From Armatimonadota bacterium (GTDB taxonomy: Bacteria; Armatimonadota; Fimbriimonadia; Fimbriimonadales; GBS-DC): a DNA stretch of 64,000 nucleotides. How positions within the stretch are numbered: the stretch's first letter is position 1; each line of letters opens with the position of its first letter. The stretch lies in assembly GCA_013359125.1 (NCBI GenBank), contig JABWCR010000007.1:32777-96776 (forward strand). The letters are read 5' to 3'. Shown here one piece after another: positions 8,629-16,955 of the stretch. Under the pieces are notes generated by a model that was not told the origin of the DNA, searched no databases, and worked only from the letters and a program-made list of their open reading frames with translations. The position numbers and the translations under genes are program-made.

Positions 8629-9750
8629 ATGATCGATCGTGAGCAGTTGGTCGAACTCTTCATCAATCTATGCCGCATCAACTCGCCGCCAAGGCAAGAG
8701 CGCGAGGTCGTTGACTTCGTCAAGAACTACCTATCGAACCTTGGTCTCTATATCAAAGAAGATCGGGCCGGCGAGGCCGTCGGCGGCAACGCGAACAATG
8801 TGATCGCAACGCTGCCCGCCAATCGCTCTGGCGCTCCAAAGATCTTCTTCAGCGCGCACTTCGATACGGTCGAACCCAATCCGAATCTAAGGGTTGTCAT
8901 CAAGGACGAGATCATCAAGTCGGACGGCACATCTATTCTGGGCTCGGACGACAAATCGGGTATGGCAGCCATTCTCCAGGCCGTGCGGGCTGTCGTGGAG
9001 AACGACTTGCCGCATGGCCAAATCCAGTTGCTCTTTTCCATTTGCGAAGAGGTCGGACTGCTGGGCGCGCGCCATCTCGACATGGCTTTGGTAGATAGCG
9101 ACTACGGATTTGTATTCGACTCTGGATCGCCGGTGGGCACGGTGATCAACTCGGCGCCGACCCATGATTCTATGCGATTCAAAGTGATCGGTCGCCCCGC
9201 CCATGCCGGAGTGCAGCCGGAGAAGGGCATCAGCGCGATAAAGATCGCCGCCGATGCGATCAGCCAAATGACGCTCGGCCGAATCGACGAGGAAACCACC
9301 GCCAACATTGGCGTCATCGAGGGCGGTACGGCCAACAACATCGTCTGTCCAGAAGTCAACGTGCGCGCCGAGGCCCGGAGCCGCAGCGTCGAAAAGGTCG
9401 ATGCCCAAACGCGCCATATGATTGATTGCTTTGAGCAGGCAGCGGCTCGAGCGGGCGGACAGGTCGAAGTTCAAAAAGACCGCCACTACACAGGCTATTT
9501 GCTGACCGACGACCAGCCTCAAGTCAAGTTGGCGATGGAGGCTATCCGGGATGTCGGGTTGGAGCCAAACTTCCGTCCGACGGGCGGCGGAAGCGACGGC
9601 AGCATCTACCTTGATCGCGGCCTTCCGAGCGTCGTGTTGGGCACCCCGATGGAGCACATCCACACGCATCAAGAACAGACCCCCATCGCAGCCCTGGTCA
9701 AAAGTTCCGAAATCGCCCTCGCCATCATCCGGCGGGCAGCAGGCGCCTAG
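8629..9750 (+). CDS. M20 family zinc peptidase (peptidase T-like)
   Basis: 373 residues, the length of PepT-like tri/dipeptidases of the M20 family. Metal ligands are visible in order: FSAHFDTVEP (His and catalytic Asp), GSDDKSGMAA (bridging Asp), CEEVGLLGAR (catalytic and ligand Glu), a further Asp in FDSGSP and the C-terminal His in HTHQEQTP. The dimerisation lid domain lies near residues 165-285 (HAGVQPEKGISAIKIAADAI). It hydrolyses small peptides in the cytoplasm. The start with AGGAGG 10 nt upstream is preferred over a longer reading from 8542. The specific substrate is not known. Confidence 0.9.
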   Translation: MIDREQLVELFINLCRINSPPRQEREVVDFVKNYLSNLGLYIKEDRAGEAVGGNANNVIATLPANRSGAPKIFFSAHFDTVEPNPNLRVVIKDEIIKSDGTSILGSDDKSGMAAILQAVRAVVENDLPHGQIQLLFSICEEVGLLGARHLDMALVDSDYGFVFDSGSPVGTVINSAPTHDSMRFKVIGRPAHAGVQPEKGISAIKIAADAISQMTLGRIDEETTANIGVIEGGTANNIVCPEVNVRAEARSRSVEKVDAQTRHMIDCFEQAAARAGGQVEVQKDRHYTGYLLTDDQPQVKLAMEAIRDVGLEPNFRPTGGGSDGSIYLDRGLPSVVLGTPMEHIHTHQEQTPIAALVKSSEIALAIIRRAAGA

Positions 9751-9754
9751 CCCC

Positions 9755-10021
9755 ATGGACTGCCGCGATTGCAATCTCTATGAGGACGGGAAGTGCCGCT
9801 CGGGCAAGGTCAACCCTGCGCGGAAGGAGGATGCGGCGCTGGCCGTCAAGTTCTTCGGCCCGCGATGTCTCTGCATCATGAACCCGCATAGAGAGCCGAT
9901 TCTTCAGCGCATGTACGAGCCGTCAACCGAGCCGCTTGAGCTCCCTCAAAGCGAGCCTTGCGACGGCGGTCGCCGGTCGATGTCGCGCGGTCTTGATCTG
10001 AGCGTTCGGATAGTGCGATAG
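9755..10021 (+). CDS. Small cysteine-rich protein, unknown
   Basis: 88 residues starting MDCRDCNLYEDGKCRSGKVN 4 nt after the M20 peptidase stop, with further cysteines in GPRCLCIMNP. The spacing of CxxC, a lone Cys, and CxC suggests a metal-binding knuckle. Its last third runs about 100 bases antisense into the convergent kinase gene, so the true end may be earlier in other strains or the tail may be unconserved. The compact, ordered first 55 residues argue for a real gene, possibly co-transcribed with the peptidase. I do not recognise the family. Confidence 0.5.
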   Translation: MDCRDCNLYEDGKCRSGKVNPARKEDAALAVKFFGPRCLCIMNPHREPILQRMYEPSTEPLELPQSEPCDGGRRSMSRGLDLSVRIVR

Positions 10022-10834
10022 GATCGCCTGACGGAAAAGGCTCAGATAGAGTTTGCTCCGAAACATCCCGCCCGACAGCGCCCATACGACCGGTTCGCTT
10101 CTGTCGAACCAAGCCTTCGCGCCGCTCATCGCGTCCGATGCCAACTGTTCGACGCCCTCTGCCACAATGCAATAGGCGACCTTGTCCTTGCCGTTTTCAG
10201 CCAATTCGCAGACTTTGCACGAGAAAGAGGCAATCTTATGGCGAGGCGTCCTTGCCTGATAGAAAACCGGCACCAAGTCCCGAGGTTCCGCAACGCCAAA
10301 GTGATCCAGCGCGGCCTGTAACAGCGCCGTCTTAGGCCCGCGAGCATCCGCAAACCGCACGGCCGCCCGAAATGCCCGGATAGCCGTATCATAAGCGCTT
10401 CCTTCGTCGCCCAAGAGACTGCCCCAACCCCCGCACTGACCGACCAGCTCGTTGTCTCGAAAGTAGCCGATGTTCGATCCGGTGCCTGAAATGACCGCGA
10501 CGCCTTCGGCGTTCAGGCTGCCGGCGATCGCCATGGCCGCGCGCATCTCGTCAAATCGAAACAACTTGGGCTTGGGAGACTGTCGGGTCAGCCAGCCGAT
10601 GTCGCTTGGCGCTCCGGCGGAAGCGACGCCCACTGCCCGAATTTCGCCCTTTACACCATCCATCGCGTCTGCGACGGCGCTCTTGATGTTGGCCCGAGTT
10701 TCCTCAGCGCTCACAAAGTTCGGGTTGGAAGGCCCAGCCTTGCCATATCCCAACAGTTGCCCGGCGTCCGTGATGGCGGCGCACTCCGTCTTCGTGCCGC
10801 CTCCTTCTATCCCCAAGATTACGAGATTTGCCAT
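9923..10834 (-). CDS. BadF/BadG/BcrA/BcrD ATPase family, N-acetylglucosamine kinase-like
   Basis: 303 residues with an actin-like ATPase fold: phosphate 1 motif GIEGGGTKTECAAITD at the N-terminus, phosphate 2 region ISGTGSNIGYF, then CGGWGSLLGDEGSAYD, a signature shared with eukaryotic NAGK and bacterial N-acetyl-hexosamine kinases, and an adenosine motif WALSGGMFRSKLYL near the end. It probably phosphorylates N-acetylglucosamine or a muramic acid derivative during peptidoglycan recycling; benzoyl-CoA reductase activators share the fold but act with partner subunits absent here. It lies 66 bases after hpt on the same strand. Confidence 0.85.
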   Translation of the reverse strand: MANLVILGIEGGGTKTECAAITDAGQLLGYGKAGPSNPNFVSAEETRANIKSAVADAMDGVKGEIRAVGVASAGAPSDIGWLTRQSPKPKLFRFDEMRAAMAIAGSLNAEGVAVISGTGSNIGYFRDNELVGQCGGWGSLLGDEGSAYDTAIRAFRAAVRFADARGPKTALLQAALDHFGVAEPRDLVPVFYQARTPRHKIASFSCKVCELAENGKDKVAYCIVAEGVEQLASDAMSGAKAWFDRSEPVVWALSGGMFRSKLYLSLFRQAILSHYPNAQIKTARHRPATAVARLALRELKRLG

Positions 10835-10900
10835 TTCAGTTTAAGCAAGCGTGCGACAAAAGGCCAAAAACAGTGGAAGAGCCGTCCGGAAGGCGCAACT

Positions 10901-11476
10901 CTACCGCAAGATCGGCGGATCGATCTTCAATACGCCGATAAACGGCAGATTCCTGTACTTCTCTTCGTGATCCAATCCATAACCGACCACAAACCGGTTC
11001 GGGATTGAGAACCCTTTATAGTGCACCGGAACATCGACTTTTCGCCGCTCTGGCTTATCCAACAGCGAACAGACCCGCAAGGATGCGGGCTCCCTTGCCA
11101 TTAATAAGTCAAGCAGATAGCGCAGCGTCAACCCGGTGTCCACAATGTCTTCGACAATCAGCAGATGTCGACCGATGCACTGCGCGTCCAGGTCCTTTAG
11201 CAGCCGCACGACGCCCGACGATTCTTGACTGCCCGCATAACTGCTGATGGCCACAAAATCGCAGGTGATCGGCGCATGAACCGCACGGAACAGATCGCTC
11301 ATGAAGAGCATAGAGCCTTTCAGAACGCCGATGAACACGGTGTCCAATCCGGCGTAGTCCTGCTCGATCTGCTGCCCTAATTCCCGAATGCGGTTCTGGA
11401 TCGCGTCGGCCGGGATGAGCTCCTCAACCTCGGGAAAGAGTTTTGTCCAGTCTTGCATCGCAGCCACCGCGCTCAT
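10901..11476 (-). CDS. hpt: Hypoxanthine phosphoribosyltransferase
   Basis: 191 residues. The PRPP-binding loop LLIVEDIVDTGLTLRYLL and the N-terminal GVLKGSMLFMSDL are diagnostic of hypoxanthine (guanine) phosphoribosyltransferase. C-terminal FVVGYGLDHEEKYRNLPFIG is the conserved base-binding and closing segment. It salvages hypoxanthine and guanine to IMP and GMP. The gene begins 7 nt after guaA stops, an operon that joins the last step of GMP synthesis to purine salvage. A second ATG seven codons in (MQDWTKLF) could be the start. Confidence 0.95.
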   Translation of the reverse strand: MSAVAAMQDWTKLFPEVEELIPADAIQNRIRELGQQIEQDYAGLDTVFIGVLKGSMLFMSDLFRAVHAPITCDFVAISSYAGSQESSGVVRLLKDLDAQCIGRHLLIVEDIVDTGLTLRYLLDLLMAREPASLRVCSLLDKPERRKVDVPVHYKGFSIPNRFVVGYGLDHEEKYRNLPFIGVLKIDPPILR

Positions 11477-11483
11477 ATTTGCT

Positions 11484-13034
11484 TCACTCCCATTCGATCG
11501 TCGCCGGCGGCTTGCTCGACAAGTCGTACAAGACGCGGTTGACGCCTTCCACTTCGTTTACTATCCGATCGGCGATTCTCCTCAACAAAGTCCAAGGCAG
11601 TTCTGCCGGTTCTGCGGTCATTGCGTCCTCGCTGGTTACGGCCCGCACGACGATGGCGCTTTGATGCGTGCGCTGATCGCCCATGACTCCTACGCTCTGC
11701 GTCAAAGGCAATACTGCAAACGATTGCCAAATGCGACCCAGCCATCCGTCTTGCCGAAGTTCGCGCATTACAATGGCGTCGGCCAGGCGCAATCGCTCCA
11801 GCTTCTCCGACGTCACTTCGCCTTCTATGCGCACGGCCAAGCCCGGGCCCGGAAAAGGCTGCCTGTGCACGATCGACTCCGGCAGTCCCAACTCCAATGC
11901 GACCGATCGAGCCTCGTCTTTGAACAACATCCTCAGCGGTTCGATGGTCTCCAACCGCATCCAAGAGGGCAATCCTCCCACGTTGTGGTGCGTCTTGATC
12001 TTGGCCGCGTGAGCCGAGCCGCTTTCGATCACATCGGGGTAAAGAGTGCCTTGCGCCAAGAAGCGACAGTCGCTCACTTCGTCTGCCGTCTCCTCGAAAA
12101 CGCGCACAAACTCCTCGCCTATGGCTTTGCGTTTCTCCTCGGGGTCCGTAACTCCTGCAAGTCGATCGAGAAATCGATCGCGCGCATCGACCGCTACCAA
12201 ATGGGCAGGGAAGTAGCTGGTGAAGAGTTCTCGAACCTCCTCGGCCTCGCCCTGCCGCAACAGTCCGTGATCCACAAACACACAGGTCAGCCGGTCCCCG
12301 ATCGCTCGGTGCACCAACGCGGCGGTCGTACAAGAGTCCACCCCGCCGCTCACGCCGCAGACAACCCTTGCATCGCCCGTTTGTTGCCGAATCGCCTCGA
12401 CCGTCTCCTCTACAAAGTGCACGGGCGTCCATTCGCCAGAACAGCCGCACACCAGATAGAGAAACTGTCGTATCAGCGCAGATCCAAACGGCGTGTGCGA
12501 AACTTCGGGATGAAACTGGACGCCATAGAGCTTTCTCTCAGGATCGCTCATGGCCGCCACCGGCGCGTTGGAAGTAACTGCCGTAGTCCTAAATCCAATA
12601 GGCGGGCTCTCGACGCGATCGCCGTGGCTCATCCAACAGGTCAATTCTCGCGCCAAGCCCTCGAACAGCGCATCCTTCTCGGTAATCCGCAACTGAGCGC
12701 GGCCATACTCTCGATGCTCTGCTCGGACGACTTCGCCGCCCAGTTGGACCGCCATTAACTGTAAGCCATAGCAGATCCCCAAGATCGGAATGCCGAGGGT
12801 GTAGAGGTCTTCGTGGAGAACCGGCGCCCCTGGATCATAAACGCTGCTGGGTCCGCCGGAAAGGATGATGCCGGCCGGATTGCGCTGGCGAATGGAGTCT
12901 AACGGAAGCGTGTGCGGCTCGATCTCGCAGTAAACGTTCTGCTCGCGCACTCGCCGGGCGATCAGCTGAGTGTATTGCCCGCCAAAATCGAGAATGAGGA
13001 TTGTCTGGCGCTGCGCAGTGGGCAAAGATGACAT
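11484..13034 (-). CDS. guaA: GMP synthase (glutamine-hydrolysing)
   Basis: 516 residues, the standard length. The class I glutaminase domain has [25 protein letters not shown] with the catalytic Cys, and FHPEVSHT with the His-Glu pair. The ATP-pyrophosphatase domain has the P-loop [14 protein letters not shown] and the C-terminal domain ends TIEWE. It converts XMP, glutamine and ATP to GMP. The ATG lies exactly 7 nt after a TATAAT box, so the mRNA is probably leaderless. hpt follows in the same operon. Confidence 0.97.
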   Translation of the reverse strand: MSSLPTAQRQTILILDFGGQYTQLIARRVREQNVYCEIEPHTLPLDSIRQRNPAGIILSGGPSSVYDPGAPVLHEDLYTLGIPILGICYGLQLMAVQLGGEVVRAEHREYGRAQLRITEKDALFEGLARELTCWMSHGDRVESPPIGFRTTAVTSNAPVAAMSDPERKLYGVQFHPEVSHTPFGSALIRQFLYLVCGCSGEWTPVHFVEETVEAIRQQTGDARVVCGVSGGVDSCTTAALVHRAIGDRLTCVFVDHGLLRQGEAEEVRELFTSYFPAHLVAVDARDRFLDRLAGVTDPEEKRKAIGEEFVRVFEETADEVSDCRFLAQGTLYPDVIESGSAHAAKIKTHHNVGGLPSWMRLETIEPLRMLFKDEARSVALELGLPESIVHRQPFPGPGLAVRIEGEVTSEKLERLRLADAIVMRELRQDGWLGRIWQSFAVLPLTQSVGVMGDQRTHQSAIVVRAVTSEDAMTAEPAELPWTLLRRIADRIVNEVEGVNRVLYDLSSKPPATIEWE

Positions 13035-13041
13035 GCGGCTA

Positions 13042-13047
13042 ATTATA
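13042..13047 (-). promoter_or_regulatory. -10 box of guaA, leaderless geometry
   Basis: Perfect TATAAT on the minus strand; seven bases (TAGCCGC) separate it from the guaA ATG. The expected transcription start coincides with the start codon and no Shine-Dalgarno sequence can fit. Confidence 0.65.
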
Positions 13048-13067
13048 TCTCATAGCCCCATTTGGAT

Positions 13068-13097
13068 TGGCGGGGAGGCAGCGCGCGTTCCCCGCCA
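13068..13097 (-). terminator. Hairpin after the small membrane protein gene
   Basis: Nine-bp stem TGGCGGGGA / TCCCCGCCA with a 12-nt loop, about 20 bases after the stop at 13119 and before the guaA promoter. No strong U tract, in keeping with the other GC-rich hairpins here. Confidence 0.5.
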
Positions 13098-13118
13098 TTC
13101 TGCTTGGGCCGGATCGCT

Positions 13119-13319
13119 CTACTTGGTCTCGAGCGGCGTTGCCTGACCGACTTTGCCGGGCTCGGTCGATGGCTTCGGCGGCGGTCCGCTTGTAGGCTGG
13201 TGCTTGCCGGTTTCACCGCTGTCGCGGCTGTTCATCCACATGTATCCGCCAGCCGCAACGACAAGAAGAACGACGAGAACGATCACGATGGCCATCGGCG
13301 TTGAGATTTGGTTCTTCAT
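13119..13319 (-). CDS. Small single-span membrane protein with Pro-rich tail
   Basis: 66 residues: a short cytoplasmic start MKNQISTP, one transmembrane helix of about 21 residues (MAIVIVLVVLLVVAAGGYMW), and a hydrophilic outer tail rich in Pro, Gly, Ser and Thr (PTSGPPPKPSTEPGK). AGGAGGT about 7 nt before the ATG at 13317-13319 makes this short gene convincing; the longer frame upstream is not needed. Function unknown. It is divergent from the DacF gene. Confidence 0.75.
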   Translation of the reverse strand: MKNQISTPMAIVIVLVVLLVVAAGGYMWMNSRDSGETGKHQPTSGPPPKPSTEPGKVGQATPLETK

Positions 13320-13497
13320 GCTTTTACCTCCTGGTTGAGATTTGGATTGATCGAGAGAAATCGGCGTTGAATAGTACGGAAAATCGTTCGATTGCCCTTC
13401 TCTCGCCCTGCCCGCATCTCCAAGAATCCCTCCGTGCTTTTGTAAGCGATATGATATTACTCCATCTCGCTTCATTTTCCTGCTTTGGCCTCTGGGC

Positions 13498-13503
13498 TAT
13501 AAT
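13498..13503 (+). promoter_or_regulatory. -10 box of the dacF gene, leaderless geometry
   Basis: Perfect TATAAT with 8 bases before a GTG at 13512. No Shine-Dalgarno is possible between them. Confidence 0.6.
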
Positions 13504-13511
13504 TATTGGTC

Positions 13512-14675
13512 GTGAAGAGGCCATATCTTCTCCCCGCTTTCTTCTGCCTTGTTGGGATGGCTGTCGGCCAATCCCCCATTGTTCTGTCGTATCGCCAGCC
13601 AGAGGTCAAAGCAAAGGCCGCGATCCTCGTCGATGTCCGCACAGGCCAAGTTCTCTTCGAGAAGAACGCCGATCAAAAGCTTCCGCCCGCAAGCGTTACC
13701 AAATTGATGACCGCGCTCATCCTCATGGAAAACTGCCAACCGGACGAGATCGTCCGCGCATCCGAAAGAGCGACGAAAACCCCCAGCAGCTCCATGCATT
13801 TGATGCGAGACGAGGAGGTATCGGTTCACGGAATGCTGCAGGCGCTGCTTCTTCGGTCGGCCAACGACGGCTGCGTGGCGGTCGCCGAGCATGTCGGCGG
13901 ATCGCTGGAGAAGTTTGTAGACAGAATGAATGCAAAGGCCAAAAGTTTGGGCGCAACGTCGACAACCTTTCGCAATCCGCACGGCCTGCACGACAAGGAG
14001 CATCTATCGACCGCGAGAGATCTGGCGAAGATCGCCCTGGAAGCCATCAAGATCCCCTTGATCAACGAAACGGCCAAACTCCCAACCTGCTGCATTGTGC
14101 GAAGCATGAACCAGGAAGACACCGTCTTCATCTCGCCTAATAAATTTCTTGGCAAATACCAATGGGCCGATGGGCTTAAGACAGGCTATACTCGACAAGC
14201 CGGCCCGTGTCTGGCCGCGTCCGCAACGCGAGACGGGCGCCGACAAATCGCAATCATCCTCAACAGCCCCGACAGAGACTCCGACGCCATCGCTCTCATG
14301 GAGTATGGCTTCAACCAATGGACGGCAGTCCCGCGACCGCCCGACACGATCAAAGCTAAAGTGGGCAACCGCGAGATCAAGGCCGTTGCGGGCCAAGTGC
14401 AGGAAGCGCTGGTGCCCGCCGTCGCGGCCGCGTCGTCCAGGTGGGTTGTCGAAGTCGAGCCCGAACGAGTCAGCGCCCAAGAAGGCGACGTGATCGGCAA
14501 AGTGAAACTCTTGGGCGAGGGCGAACCCTTGGTCATGGCCGACCTGGTCTCCATGGAGAGCGTCGGCCCGCCGACCCATTGGTCGCGCGTCTTCGGAGCG
14601 CTTTTTCTCGGGGCGGCGGCGCTGGCCTACACCGGCAGGCGAAAACGACACAGGAGACGCCCTCATGGACGTTAA
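13512..14675 (+). CDS. dacF: D-alanyl-D-alanine carboxypeptidase (penicillin-binding protein 5 type)
   Basis: 387 residues with a signal peptide (LLPAFFCLVGMAVG). The S11 serine peptidase motifs are intact: SVTK (nucleophile Ser and Lys), SAN, and KTG in DGLKTGYT. A C-terminal PBP5-type domain follows (about residues 265-345) and a final hydrophobic segment near residues 360-378 with a basic end GRRKRHRRRPHGR that would anchor it in the inner membrane. It trims the terminal D-Ala from pentapeptides in the periplasm. GTG at 13512 is preferred since it sits 8 nt after TATAAT; TTG at 13506 is too close to the box. It overlaps the next gene by 11 bases. Confidence 0.92.
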   Translation: MKRPYLLPAFFCLVGMAVGQSPIVLSYRQPEVKAKAAILVDVRTGQVLFEKNADQKLPPASVTKLMTALILMENCQPDEIVRASERATKTPSSSMHLMRDEEVSVHGMLQALLLRSANDGCVAVAEHVGGSLEKFVDRMNAKAKSLGATSTTFRNPHGLHDKEHLSTARDLAKIALEAIKIPLINETAKLPTCCIVRSMNQEDTVFISPNKFLGKYQWADGLKTGYTRQAGPCLAASATRDGRRQIAIILNSPDRDSDAIALMEYGFNQWTAVPRPPDTIKAKVGNREIKAVAGQVQEALVPAVAAASSRWVVEVEPERVSAQEGDVIGKVKLLGEGEPLVMADLVSMESVGPPTHWSRVFGALFLGAAALAYTGRRKRHRRRPHGR

Positions 14676-15144
14676 AGCCGCTCTTAAGTCGCAGTATCTG
14701 GCCGGTCTCGCCATGCTCCGTCAAGCCATCGAGCGATGTCCCGACGACCTTTGGCTGTCTGGCGAGCATCCGCGCAACTATTGGCGCATTGCCTACCATA
14801 CTATCTTCTATACCGACCTCTATCTAAGGACCGGCGAAGAGGCCTTCGTGCCTTGGACCAAGCATCGAGAAGACGTGCCATGCCTATGGGAAAACCCGCC
14901 CGTCGAAGAGCCTTACACCAAAGAAGAGACCATCCAATATCTAAACGAAGTCGTAGCAAACCTTGATGACTTTCTTGCGGCGCTCGACCTCTCGGCAAAG
15001 GAGACCGGATTCCACTGGTACCCGATACCCAAACTCGACCACCAGATGATGAATCTGCGGCACATTCAAGGCCATGTCGGGCAACTCTCAGAACTCTTGA
15101 TGGCGCGCGGCATCGATATCGATTGGAAGGGCGCCGTCCTCTAA
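14665..15144 (+). CDS. DinB superfamily four-helix protein
   Basis: 159 residues of mostly helical sequence. The pattern of metal-type histidines fits the DinB/YfiT fold: His near residue 43 in IAYHTIFYTDLY, and HIQGHVGQLSELL at the C-terminal helix, where two His of the typical 3-His site sit. Members act as thiol-dependent transferases or hydrolases or remain unassigned. AGGAGA lies just before the ATG inside the dacF end. Specific role unknown; coupling to dacF is by overlap only. Confidence 0.75.
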   Translation: MDVKAALKSQYLAGLAMLRQAIERCPDDLWLSGEHPRNYWRIAYHTIFYTDLYLRTGEEAFVPWTKHREDVPCLWENPPVEEPYTKEETIQYLNEVVANLDDFLAALDLSAKETGFHWYPIPKLDHQMMNLRHIQGHVGQLSELLMARGIDIDWKGAVL

Positions 15145-15178
15145 GACGACTGGCCCATCGGGTATCCTTAACCGTAAG

Positions 15179-15880
15179 ATGACCACCAAGATTTGTATTC
15201 TCACCCTCTCTCTTACGCTCGTCGCGCATTGCTCTGCTCAGACCGCCACCATCGTTGGCAAAGTGAAACTGAACGGAACTCCTCCCAAACCCAAAGCCTT
15301 AAACATGAAAGACGATCCCGGCTGCGTCGCAGCCCATGGCAACAAAACCGTCTACTCCGAAGAAGTCGTCGTTGGCAAGGACGGCGGCCTGCGGTGGTGC
15401 TTCGTCTCGATCCGCTCCGGCGTCAAGGGCGCGTACAAGCCGCCAGCAAAGCCGGTCGTGCTCGATCAGATCGGATGCGTCTACAAACCGCACGTCTTCG
15501 GCGTCCAAACCGGCCAAACCATCGAAATCCGAAACTCCGATCCCGTTTTGCACAACGTGCACGCCGTTACCAAAATCAACCCGCCTTTCAATATCGGACA
15601 GCCGCGAAAAGGCATGAAGAACGTCAAAGTCTTCATGAAGCCCGAACAGATGATCCGCATCAAATGCGACGTGCACCAGTGGATGGTTACCTACTGCGGC
15701 GTCGTCGAGCACCCTTTCTTTGACGTATCCAAGGCCGACGGTACCTTCGAGATCAAAAATCTGCCGCCCGGCACCTATACCCTGGGCGTCTGGCACGAGA
15801 AATTCGGCTCTAAGACCGAACAAATCACCGTGAAGGCTGGGGAGCGCAAAACAGTGAACTTCGAGTACGATCAGAAATAG
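15179..15880 (+). CDS. Secreted cupredoxin-like protein with carboxypeptidase-regulatory domain
   Basis: 233 residues with a signal peptide (ILTLSLTLVAHCSA). The middle has a type-1-copper-like ligand set: His in DPVLHNVHAV (about residues 121-124), then CDVHQWM (Cys, His, Met; about residues 161-167). Residues about 180-233 (GTFEIKNLPPGTYTLGVWHE) are a carboxypeptidase-regulatory-like beta sandwich. Such proteins occur next to respiratory genes and may carry electrons or copper. It opens the ctaA-ctaB-subunit III-sco run, 4 nt before ctaA. Copper binding is inferred from motif. Confidence 0.75.
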   Translation: MTTKICILTLSLTLVAHCSAQTATIVGKVKLNGTPPKPKALNMKDDPGCVAAHGNKTVYSEEVVVGKDGGLRWCFVSIRSGVKGAYKPPAKPVVLDQIGCVYKPHVFGVQTGQTIEIRNSDPVLHNVHAVTKINPPFNIGQPRKGMKNVKVFMKPEQMIRIKCDVHQWMVTYCGVVEHPFFDVSKADGTFEIKNLPPGTYTLGVWHEKFGSKTEQITVKAGERKTVNFEYDQK

Positions 15881-15884
15881 CCCA

Positions 15885-16955
15885 ATGGATAATCCGCGCC
15901 GCCCGATCGTTTACTGGTTCTCGATAGCGACGGCGCTCAGCGCCTTATTCCTGATCGTAGCCGGAGCGGCTGTAACCAGCACCGGCTCGGGCGACGCTGT
16001 GCCCGACTGGCCGACCTCGTTTGGCGGTTGGAATCCCCCCATGCGGGGCGGCGTCTTCTACGAGCACGGACACCGGATGATCGCCATGTTCGTCGGTCTG
16101 ATGATCCTCGTTCAGTTTGTCCTTATGTTCCTCTTCAAGATGCCGAAGAAGCTGAAAGTCTTGAGCGGCTGGGCGCTCTTTCTGGTCATCGTTCAGGCGA
16201 TCCTCGGCGGGCTCAGAGTATTGGTCGTCTCGAACGAGGAACTCCAGCAGAGCGCGATGCGCCTCTTTGGCGTCGAGCACATCGATCCCGTCCGCGTGGG
16301 AGTGGCCGTTGCTCATGCCTGCCTTGCCCAAATCGTGCTGACCCTGACCTTTGCAATGGCCTTTATCAGCAGTCGATTCTATCAAGAACTTCAGAAGGGC
16401 TTCGTGTTCCATGCCAAGGCGGCCTCGCCGGTCAAGCGACCTGGGCTGGGTTTAGGCGGACTGATTTTCGCGGTTATTTTCGTTCAGTTGGTCGTCGGCG
16501 CTGTCATGCGGCACATCAATGCGGGCCTGGCCATCCCCGACTTTCCGCTCTCCTTTGGCCAAATAATCCCGCCGTTCGGCAGCCTTCCCAACGATCCGAA
16601 CGCGCCCATGCCCGTTACAGACAGGGAGCTGGCCTTTCAAGTCGCCGTTCATTTCGCCCATCGTGTCGGCGGCATCTTGATCGCCATTCTTATCTTCATC
16701 AACCTTCTCAACGCTTCTAAGACCCGCTCTCAGCCCGGCTTTAGCACGGCGGTTTGGATGACGGGGCTCGTCATCGCACAGATCTGCCTCGGCGCAGCAA
16801 TCATCTGGACCGAAAAGTCGGTGCACGTTACTGTAACGCACGTGCTGATCGGCGCGACGCTATTGGGCCTGACCGCGCTCTACGTCATCCAACGCCGCAG
16901 TCGCACCGAGCCGATGACCACGATCGCAACGACCCAGAAAGAGGCGCTCGCATGA
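15885..16955 (+). CDS. ctaA: Heme A synthase (COX15/CtaA)
   Basis: 356 residues, eight predicted membrane helices. The heme-binding histidines are in EHGHRMIAMF (residues about 60-63), AHACLAQIVLT, HFAHRVGG and VTHVLIGAT, and the GSGDAVPDWPTSFGG loop is the CtaA signature. It oxidises heme O to heme A for cytochrome aa3 oxidase. ATGA overlap with ctaB, which makes its substrate. Confidence 0.93.
   Translation: MDNPRRPIVYWFSIATALSALFLIVAGAAVTSTGSGDAVPDWPTSFGGWNPPMRGGVFYEHGHRMIAMFVGLMILVQFVLMFLFKMPKKLKVLSGWALFLVIVQAILGGLRVLVVSNEELQQSAMRLFGVEHIDPVRVGVAVAHACLAQIVLTLTFAMAFISSRFYQELQKGFVFHAKAASPVKRPGLGLGGLIFAVIFVQLVVGAVMRHINAGLAIPDFPLSFGQIIPPFGSLPNDPNAPMPVTDRELAFQVAVHFAHRVGGILIAILIFINLLNASKTRSQPGFSTAVWMTGLVIAQICLGAAIIWTEKSVHVTVTHVLIGATLLGLTALYVIQRRSRTEPMTTIATTQKEALA

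Noticed and set aside
11388..12758. 456-residue plus-strand frame opposite guaA
   Set aside because: guaA on the minus strand has every expected motif; the plus frame has none.
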